A DNA stretch of 64,000 nt from the NCBI RefSeq assembly GCF_003675385.1, contig NZ_RCWZ01000005.1:186001-250000 (forward strand). Direction: 5' to 3'. Source of the DNA: Mucilaginibacter kameinonensis (GTDB lineage: Bacteria; Bacteroidota; Bacteroidia; Sphingobacteriales; Sphingobacteriaceae). Shown one piece after another: positions 58,410 to 64,000 of this stretch. The translations under genes were made by a program, and so were the position numbers. Each line of letters begins with the position of its first letter. The first letter of the stretch is position 1. The notes beneath the pieces were generated by a model that was not told the DNA's origin, did no database searches, and was given only the letters and a program-made list of their open reading frames with translations.

Positions 58410-59186
58410 ATGAAACAAGGCCTTTTGATTGATATGGATGGGGTGATTTACAGCGGCGAAGAATTGATATTCGGCGCTGATAAGTTCATCAAGCATCTTA
58501 TTGATAATGATATCCCGTTTACTTTTATGACCAACAACAGTCAGCGTACCAGTCTGGAGGTTGTACGTAAGCTTAAAAGGCTGGGAATAACCGTTGAAAC
58601 TAAACATGTTTATACCAGTGCAATGGCTACCGGTAAATTCCTGGGCGATCAAAGCCCAAATGGTACGGCGTTTGTATTGGGCGAAGGTGGCTTGTTGACC
58701 AGTCTGCATGAAAACGGTATCACATTGGTTGATTCCGATCCGGAATTTGTTGTTTTAGGTGAAGGCAGAAACTTTACCCTGGAGATGGTACAGCGTGCGG
58801 TTGATATGATCCTGGCTGGTGCCAAATTTATAACAACCAACCGGGACCCTTCTCCTAAAAAACCGGGATGGAATAACCTGGGTATTGCGGCAACAACCGC
58901 TATGATTGAGGAAGCAACCGGTCGTAAGGCATTTGTAACGGGTAAACCAAGCCCGGTGATGATGCGCTCGGCGAGAAAATTCCTGGGCCTTGAAACAGCC
59001 GAAACAACCGTAATTGGTGATACCATGGAAACCGATATTCAGGGCGGCGTGCAAATGGGATATAAAACTATTTTGGTTTTATCGGGTATTTCCAGCAAAG
59101 ATCAGTTAAGCCATTATGCGTTTAAACCTGACATGGTAGCCAGCTCGGTTGACAAAATAGTTTTCCCGCTTAAGTGGTGGCAATAA
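58410..59186 (+). CDS. HAD-IIA (NagD-like) phosphatase
   Basis: 258 residues. Motif I is LLIDMDGVIYSGEELI, the oxyanion Ser/Thr region is TFMTNNSQRTSLEVVRKL, the Lys of motif III is near VTGKPSPVMMRSARKFLG, and motif IV is VIGDTMETDIQGGVQMGYKT. The alpha/beta cap of the NagD/4-nitrophenylphosphatase type lies between. It probably dephosphorylates a nucleotide or sugar phosphate in the cytoplasm. It follows the START-like gene by 30 nt and has its own terminator. Confidence 0.93.
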   Translation: MKQGLLIDMDGVIYSGEELIFGADKFIKHLIDNDIPFTFMTNNSQRTSLEVVRKLKRLGITVETKHVYTSAMATGKFLGDQSPNGTAFVLGEGGLLTSLHENGITLVDSDPEFVVLGEGRNFTLEMVQRAVDMILAGAKFITTNRDPSPKKPGWNNLGIAATTAMIEEATGRKAFVTGKPSPVMMRSARKFLGLETAETTVIGDTMETDIQGGVQMGYKTILVLSGISSKDQLSHYAFKPDMVASSVDKIVFPLKWWQ

Positions 59187-59512
59187 GATAATCTTCTTTT
59201 TTATAATAAAGCGGACGGTCCAAAAAGATCGTCCGCTTTTTGTTTATAGCAATATCCTATGGTTAAAACCTGGAAGAATATTTAACTGAAACCTAATATC
59301 ATTAAGCTTTTTTTAAGTATTTTTTAATAGTGTCAGGCTTTATTTGCTCCCAACCAATTAAACTAATGCCTGCCCTATAAGGCTGCGGTTAACTATTAAA
59401 CCAATATTGCTATTTATGCCTTCACTCGTTTTTAAGCCACCGTAAGGCTTATGGCAGGTAGCACCTGTATTTTGTTAACAAACCAATCTATCAAACAATT
59501 ACATCTGAATTT
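59187..59512. other. Intergenic region before the GH-like lipoprotein gene
   Basis: 326 bp. It contains the terminator at 59208-59242 and an imperfect inverted repeat around 59369-59458 (CCTGCC...ATAAG with CTTAT...GGCAGG) that might structure the leader of the downstream gene. I see no other gene or promoter with confidence. Confidence 0.45.
59208..59242 (+). terminator. Terminator after the NagD-like gene
   Basis: AAAGCGGACG (59208-59217) pairs with CGTCCGCTTT (59230-59239), followed by a short T-run. Confidence 0.9.
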
Positions 59513-61189
59513 ATGAACTTAAAAAAACTTTATGTTTTAAGCTGTGCGCTTATTATTGGCATCCTAAGTGCCTGCTCAAAAAAAGAACTGGCAGGAAATC
59601 CGGCTAATGCTAATAACAATCAATCCAAAATAAAAACTGCCGCTTCACCTGCCGGTGATGTTGTGGGTAAAATCACCGTAGGCTACCAGGGCTGGTTTGC
59701 CGCTATTGGCGATGGTTCCCCCATTAATTTGTGGTGGCATTGGTCAAACCCCAATAACCAGGCCCCTAATGCCAATAATATCGGGGTAAAATCATGGCCG
59801 GATGTGCGGGAATATACCAGCACTTATCAAACCGGTTTTGCCAATTTGAATAATGGCAGCCCGGCAAAACTGTTTTCTTCCTTTAATGATCAAACGGTAA
59901 ATGTGCAGTTTCAGTGGATGCAGCAAAATAATATCGACTGCGCCGCGCTGCAGCGTTTTAACCCAACCGGCGGTGAAGGTCCTGTACGCGATGCCATAAC
60001 TGCCAAAGTAAAAACCGCAGCCGAGGCTACGGGCCGTAAATTTTATATCATGTACGATGTTGGCGGGTGGACAAACATGCAATCGGAAATAAAAACCGAC
60101 TGGACAACCAAAATGTCGGCCTATACTTCGTCATCAGCTTATGCTAAACAGAACGGTAAACCGGTAGTATGTATCTGGGGCTTTGGTTTTAATGACGATA
60201 ACCATCCGTTTTCGGCAGCCGTTTGCCTTGACGTGATCAACTGGTTTAAAAGCCAGGGCTGCTACGTTATAGGTGGCGTACCTGCTTATTGGCGCGATCC
60301 TAATGCCAGTGAGGTGCGGCCTAATTTTTTGCCGACCTTTAACGCGTTAAATATGATCTCGCCCTGGATGATTGGCAAGATTGGTACTATAACTGAGGCC
60401 AATAATTTTTATAACAATACACAGGTTGGCGATCAGGCGTATTGTAACGCCAATGGTATTGATTACCAGCCCTGTGTTTTGCCCGGCGATCTGCAGTTAC
60501 GGCAGCGCGTACACGGCGACCTGATGTGGACACAGTTTTATAACCTGATCCGTGGTGGTGCGCAGGGATTGTATATATCAATGTTTGATGAGTATAATGA
60601 AGGTAACCAGATTGCCAAAACAACAGAAAACTCATCATTTGTGCCTGCCGGATCAAACTTCTTATCGCTGGATGAGGATGGCACCATTTGTTCTGCCGAT
60701 TATTACCTGCGGTTAACAGGTGACGGTGGCCGGATGTTAAAAGGACAAATAGCGCTCACCGCCGTGCGCCCGACAGCCCCGATGGCAGGTGGCAGCAATC
60801 CAGGCACGCCTCCAATCGGGCAAACTATAACATTAAAAGGCTCAAACAACAATTACGTAAGCAGCGAAAACGGTACACAGCCTATGAACTGTAACAGGCC
60901 TACTGCAGGTGGTTGGGAACAGTTTACCATTGTTAATGCAGGCAGCGGTAAAGTTGCCTTGTTAAATTCGGGTAAATATGTATCATCTGAAAATGGCACC
61001 CAGGCTATTAACTGTAACCGCACATCTGTAGGCCCTTGGGAACAGTTTGATTGGGTGAGCAATGCCGATGGTACTGTCTCTTTCCGTGGAAGCAATGGCA
61101 AGTATATATCAGGTGAGAATGGTACACAGGCCATGACTTGTAACCGTGCCACCATTGGGGGATGGGAGTCATTCCGGGTGAATCAATAG
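59513..61189 (+). CDS. Lipoprotein with GH99/GH71-like domain and C-terminal beta-trefoil repeats
   Basis: 558 residues. Lipoprotein signal with ILSAC (Cys21). Residues ~55-425 resemble the GH99/GH71-like barrel group: VGYQGWFAAIGDGSPINLWW, QWMQQNNIDCAALQRF, KFYIMYDVGGW, PVVCIWGFGFND, MISPWMIG and YISMFDEYNEGNQI. After a Pro/Gly linker, three repeats of about 38 residues (YVSSENGTQPMNCNRPTAGG, YVSSENGTQAINCNRTSVGP, YISGENGTQAMTCNRATIGG) each end in WEQF or WESF, the pattern of a fascin-like beta-trefoil that probably binds carbohydrate. A surface-exposed glycan hydrolase or binding protein is likely; activity is unproven. Confidence 0.82.
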   Translation: MNLKKLYVLSCALIIGILSACSKKELAGNPANANNNQSKIKTAASPAGDVVGKITVGYQGWFAAIGDGSPINLWWHWSNPNNQAPNANNIGVKSWPDVREYTSTYQTGFANLNNGSPAKLFSSFNDQTVNVQFQWMQQNNIDCAALQRFNPTGGEGPVRDAITAKVKTAAEATGRKFYIMYDVGGWTNMQSEIKTDWTTKMSAYTSSSAYAKQNGKPVVCIWGFGFNDDNHPFSAAVCLDVINWFKSQGCYVIGGVPAYWRDPNASEVRPNFLPTFNALNMISPWMIGKIGTITEANNFYNNTQVGDQAYCNANGIDYQPCVLPGDLQLRQRVHGDLMWTQFYNLIRGGAQGLYISMFDEYNEGNQIAKTTENSSFVPAGSNFLSLDEDGTICSADYYLRLTGDGGRMLKGQIALTAVRPTAPMAGGSNPGTPPIGQTITLKGSNNNYVSSENGTQPMNCNRPTAGGWEQFTIVNAGSGKVALLNSGKYVSSENGTQAINCNRTSVGPWEQFDWVSNADGTVSFRGSNGKYISGENGTQAMTCNRATIGGWESFRVNQ

Positions 61190-61200
61190 ACTTATTTAAT

Positions 61201-61235
61201 AAAAAAGAGGCTGTTGGAATGACAGCCTCTTTTTT
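61201..61235. terminator. Terminator after the GH-like lipoprotein gene
   Basis: A perfect 14-bp stem (AAAAAAGAGGCTGT with ACAGCCTCTTTTTT) around TGGAATG, ending in a T-run. It can also serve the convergent response-regulator gene. Confidence 0.94.
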
Positions 61236-61271
61236 ATATAACCGATAAAGGATTTGAAAAATCTCCCGGTT

Positions 61272-61628
61272 TTATACCATCACTCTCGTCAATACATCTA
61301 TCAATTCTCTAATTTCAAAAGGTTTGCCTATATAGGCATCTGCTTCGCCTATGGCGGCCATTTGTTTGATTGCCGGGTTCGCTGAGATCAATACAACAGG
61401 TATATCTTTTGTTGGAGGCTTGGATTTAAATAGTATACACATGATATGCCCGCTTATGCCTGGCAGGTTTTCATCAAGCAAAAAGCAATCAGGCTGCAGG
61501 GCAACTATTTCTTCCAACGTGGTGAAAGCTTTAAATCCTGAAACCCGGAAACCCGCGTGCTCAAGCAATAAGGTTGTGGAATCAAGTATATCTGCCTCAT
61601 CTTCTATTAATACAATATGTTTACCCAT
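61272..61628 (-). CDS. Single-domain response regulator
   Basis: 118 residues, receiver domain only. The acidic pocket is IEDEADI, the phosphorylated Asp is Asp52 in FLLDENLPGISG, the switch residue is in VVLISANPAI, and the conserved Lys is in YIGKPFEIREL. There is no output domain, so it is a phosphorelay or protein-interaction regulator. No kinase gene is adjacent (the nearest in the window is at 7.2-8.9 kb). Lone receivers of this length are common in Bacteroidota. Confidence 0.94.
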   Translation of the reverse strand: MGKHIVLIEDEADILDSTTLLLEHAGFRVSGFKAFTTLEEIVALQPDCFLLDENLPGISGHIMCILFKSKPPTKDIPVVLISANPAIKQMAAIGEADAYIGKPFEIRELIDVLTRVMV

Positions 61629-61735
61629 AAATTACCCTGTTCTACGATATTATTGCTTTAGTAGTTGCACGGTCGCGAAAGTATGCTAAAATCTGTAACC
61701 AGATCTTTAATCTCTGCGTCTTAGTTGAAAAGCAT

Positions 61736-62905
61736 ATGCCACACACCGCCATGAAAAATAGCATACAATACTTGTACCATAAATTCAGCCGTTCATTTTT
61801 ACTTATCATATTAGCCTCATTCGCCTTCTGTATTAGCCTGAACGCTCAAATAACAACTCCAAACGGAAAGGTTATAAGTAGTACTGCCATGGATAGTTTT
61901 CTGCAAAAACAGATGGATTCGCTTCAACTTCCGGGGCTATCAATCGCGTTCATTAATAAAGGTAAAATTGTTTATCACCGTGCTTTTGGGGTGACGGATA
62001 TTAAAACAAAAACACCGATTGACGAGCAGTCTATTTTTGAGGCGGCATCACTTTCAAAACCGGTATTTACCTATTGGGTTATGAAATTGGTTGACCGGGG
62101 CCTACTAAACCTTGATACCCCGTTGTATAAATATCTTCCCTATCCGGATATCGCGAAGGATGAGCGATACAAGTTAATCACTGCCCGCATGGTGCTTTCC
62201 CATCAATCGGGGCTTCCGAACTGGCGTTTCAATACTGCCGATTCTGCATTGCACGTTAAACCGGGCGCGCTTTACCTGAATTTTAAACCGGGCACTTCGT
62301 TCGGGTATTCTGGTGAAGGTTTTCTTTACCTGGGCAAGGTGGTAGCGCATCTGCTTAATCTGTCATTACAAAATATGGAGCCTGTGTTTGAAAGAGAAGT
62401 GGCTGTTCCGCTACACATGGCCCACAGTTCGTACACCGCTAATCCTTATATTTTGAAACATAAAGTAAAGGGCCACCAGGGTGGACATATAGACCCTGCT
62501 AATGGATTAAACTGGCCGGTATTGCCATCTATGGGGATAGATTCAAATACATTTAACCCGGCAGCCTCACTACATACTAACGCCCTGGACTACGCTGCAC
62601 TCATCATAGCATTGATGAAAGATAAAGGGTTAAGCCCGGCAAGCATCAGGGAGATGTATCGCCCGCAACTGAATGTTCCTCTTCCTGTGGATTTCCGTAA
62701 AGCCGGTTATTCAACCTGGGGATTGGGTGTAGCAATTGAGCAAAAGCAATCAGATACCTTTTATGTCCATTCGGGTAATAACGGCAACTTTCAATCCGCT
62801 TTTTTGATGGATAAAACCCGGCAATGCGGCTATGTGTTTTTTACCAATTGCGACCATGGCAACAGTTTTAATGAGAAACTGGAAGCTTTCCTTTCGCTTA
62901 AATAG
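61736..62905 (+). CDS. Exported class C beta-lactamase-related serine hydrolase
   Basis: 389 residues from 61736; a start at 61751 (MKNSIQYLYHKF) gives a more normal signal peptide, which ends near ISLNAQ. Family motifs: SxxK as SLSK in EAASLSKPVFTYWV, YxN-like YSGEGFLYLG, and HSGNNG near the end in place of the KTG box. These are periplasmic or secreted esterases or peptidases related to AmpC and to D-aminopeptidase-like proteins; resistance to beta-lactams is not implied. The gene starts a plus-strand pair with the thioesterase, which has its own -7 element. Confidence 0.9.
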   Translation: MPHTAMKNSIQYLYHKFSRSFLLIILASFAFCISLNAQITTPNGKVISSTAMDSFLQKQMDSLQLPGLSIAFINKGKIVYHRAFGVTDIKTKTPIDEQSIFEAASLSKPVFTYWVMKLVDRGLLNLDTPLYKYLPYPDIAKDERYKLITARMVLSHQSGLPNWRFNTADSALHVKPGALYLNFKPGTSFGYSGEGFLYLGKVVAHLLNLSLQNMEPVFEREVAVPLHMAHSSYTANPYILKHKVKGHQGGHIDPANGLNWPVLPSMGIDSNTFNPAASLHTNALDYAALIIALMKDKGLSPASIREMYRPQLNVPLPVDFRKAGYSTWGLGVAIEQKQSDTFYVHSGNNGNFQSAFLMDKTRQCGYVFFTNCDHGNSFNEKLEAFLSLK

Positions 62906-62911
62906 GATTGC

Positions 62912-62919
62912 TATATTTG
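62912..62919 (+). promoter_or_regulatory. -7 element TATATTTG, 4 nt before the thioesterase start codon
   Basis: An exact TAnnTTTG match ending 4 nt before the ATG at 62924. The same spacing is seen at three other genes in the window and predicts a leaderless mRNA. Confidence 0.6.
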
Positions 62920-62923
62920 TTGC

Positions 62924-63346
62924 ATGGATACACCACTCCAACTTTCCACTTTTGAATCTGAATTTCGCGTTCGCCCCGATGATATAGATATGTTTCAGCA
63001 TGTGCATAACAGTAAATACTTTGACTATGTATTAGCTGCCCGTTATGATCAAATGGAGCGCTGTTACGGCATGGCCATGGAGAAATTTATGGAACGTGGC
63101 TTCGGTTGGGTGGTGCGCACCGCTCACGTTGATTATAAGCGTGCCTTAACCATGGGCGATCACTTTGTTGTGAAAACCGGTATCGAAAGTATAGACGACA
63201 AAGGCTGCCGTGTAAAGTTTACCATCACCAATAAAGCCACTAAAAAAATATGCTGCGATGGCTGGTTTGATTATGTGATGATTGATATGGCAACCGGTCG
63301 TGGCGCGAAGATCCCGCAGGATGTAATTGACCAATACCTTATCTGA
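62924..63346 (+). CDS. Acyl-CoA thioesterase (4HBT hotdog family)
   Basis: 140 residues. Hotdog-fold 4HBT motifs: RVRPDDIDMFQHVHNSKYFD with the likely catalytic Asp, YVLAARYDQM, WVVRTAHVDYKRALTMGDHF and VKFTITNKATKKICCDGWFD. It hydrolyses acyl-CoA or acyl-ACP thioesters in the cytoplasm. It is convergent with xerD; only 3 bp separate the stop codons. Its own -7 element predicts leaderless expression. Confidence 0.92.
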   Translation: MDTPLQLSTFESEFRVRPDDIDMFQHVHNSKYFDYVLAARYDQMERCYGMAMEKFMERGFGWVVRTAHVDYKRALTMGDHFVVKTGIESIDDKGCRVKFTITNKATKKICCDGWFDYVMIDMATGRGAKIPQDVIDQYLI

Positions 63347-63349
63347 TCA

Positions 63350-64000
63350 TTAACTGCGGGGGTGAAACTGGTTTATCGTGCTTTTTAAATATTCCCTGTC
63401 CAGGTGAGTATAGATCTCTGTTGTAGTAATACTTTCGTGGCCCAGCATTTCCTGTACTGCGCGTAAATCGGCGCCGCCTTCAACCAAATGCGTTGCAAAG
63501 GAATGCCGAAAGGTATGAGGACTGATTTTCTTCTTTAGCCCCACAATTTCAACTAAGTCCTTAATGGTTAAAAAGATGATCTGCCGGCTTAGCCTGGTAC
63601 CGCGGCGGTTCAGGAAAACGTAGTCCTCTTCTCCTTTTTTTATAGGGTTATGCACCCGTACATTTTCTATCCAGAGTTTAAGCGCTTTTATAGCTTCGCT
63701 GCCTATGGGTACCAACCGCTCTTTATTGCCTTTGCCGGTTACTTTTATAAATTCAATATCGAGGTACAAATTTGAGAGTTTGAGCTCGGTGAGTTCGGAC
63801 ACGCGCAAGCCTGAGCCATAGAGTGTTTCAAGGATGGCCTTGTTGCGCATGCCCTCGGGTTTCGAAAGATCTAAGGCCGCTATGATCTTGTTGATCTCTT
63901 CATAGCTGAGCGTATCCGGTAGTTTTCGTCTGATTTTTGGCGATTCAAGCAATTCTGACGGATCGGTTTGGATGATATCCTCCATCAGCAGGTATTTATA
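63350..64000 (-). CDS. xerD: Site-specific tyrosine recombinase XerD (5' end outside window)
   Basis: 217 residues are in the window; the frame stays open to the right edge, reading YKYLL before the first methionine, so the ~80-residue N-terminal core-binding part is missing only because of the window. The catalytic residues are Arg in GSGLRVSELTEL, Lys in TGKGNKERLVPIG, His-x-x-Arg in HTFRHSFATHL, His in MLGHESITTTEIY and the nucleophile Tyr in TEIYTHLDREYL. The linker DPSELLESPKIRRKLPDTLS is typical of XerD. It resolves chromosome dimers together with XerC at dif. Confidence 0.95.
   Translation of the reverse strand, partial: YKYLLMEDIIQTDPSELLESPKIRRKLPDTLSYEEINKIIAALDLSKPEGMRNKAILETLYGSGLRVSELTELKLSNLYLDIEFIKVTGKGNKERLVPIGSEAIKALKLWIENVRVHNPIKKGEEDYVFLNRRGTRLSRQIIFLTIKDLVEIVGLKKKISPHTFRHSFATHLVEGGADLRAVQEMLGHESITTTEIYTHLDREYLKSTINQFHPRS

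Noticed and set aside
60838..61189. Near-identical repeats at the end of the GH-like gene as an assembly error
   Set aside because: The three repeats differ at many synonymous and non-synonymous sites and fit a beta-trefoil, so they are genuine.

Overview
The window looks like a chromosomal segment of a Bacteroidota bacterium, most likely a Sphingobacteriaceae member close to Mucilaginibacter or Pedobacter (inference). The signs are a SusC/RagA outer-membrane transporter, DUF5916 and BtuG-type surface proteins, futalosine-pathway menaquinone genes, TAnnTTTG-type -7 promoter elements, Bacteroidota-style SAM and cobalamin riboswitches, and almost no Shine-Dalgarno sequences. I see no rRNA, tRNA, CRISPR array, insertion sequence or prophage. 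Most genes are housekeeping or nutrient-acquisition genes in short operons separated by clear hairpin terminators.

Layout. 1-9.9 kb: the 5' part of a SusC gene, a divergent DUF5916 outer-membrane protein, a HAD phosphatase, an MFS transporter, a sensor kinase and an SRPBCC protein. 10-16.9 kb: a serine hydrolase, then a cobalamin riboswitch driving btuB, a btuG-like surface lipoprotein and a DUF6580 membrane protein, closed by a terminator. A sirtuin lacking the usual zinc cysteines and a DUF71 ATP-pyrophosphatase follow. 17-22.9 kb: a CrtA-like protein, then msrC, an alpha/beta hydrolase, a 3-methyladenine glycosylase, kynureninase, a bestrophin and a histone-deacetylase-like enzyme. 22.9-30.2 kb (mostly minus): MATE, AlbA_2 regulator, GNAT, DUF4442, SDR, and a PhyH/FemAB-like/GT2 group. 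30.7-39.8 kb (minus): gyrA with two TPR genes, hemF, an MFS transporter, a cold-shock protein and a 1-Cys peroxiredoxin. 40-44.3 kb: a GH15 enzyme and a fused OtsA-OtsB protein for trehalose. 45-48.8 kb: an SDR, mqnA, a histidine phosphatase and mqnE.

49.4-56 kb is the sulfur amino-acid region: a cystathionine gamma-synthase-type gene, a secreted protein built from TonB-plug-like modules, and the metY-metX-hom operon. The operon leader is about 400 nt long. It holds a recognisable -33/-7 promoter, a SAM riboswitch, a 36-codon ORF ending in six cysteines and one methionine among its last eight residues, and then a hairpin. I read this as a two-input control region: SAM through the riboswitch, cysteine supply through ribosome stalling. 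It is the most interesting object in the window. 56-64 kb: gpmA, an acetate-type transporter, a START-like protein, a NagD-like phosphatase, a GH-like lipoprotein with a beta-trefoil tail, a single-domain response regulator, a serine hydrolase, a thioesterase and the 3' part of xerD.

Other points: four genes have a -7-like element ending exactly 4 nt before the start codon, suggesting leaderless mRNAs; GyrA has lysine at the classical quinolone position; and three palindromic intergenic elements of different types lie between 41.8 and 47.6 kb. All family names come from reading the translated sequences; no database search was possible.
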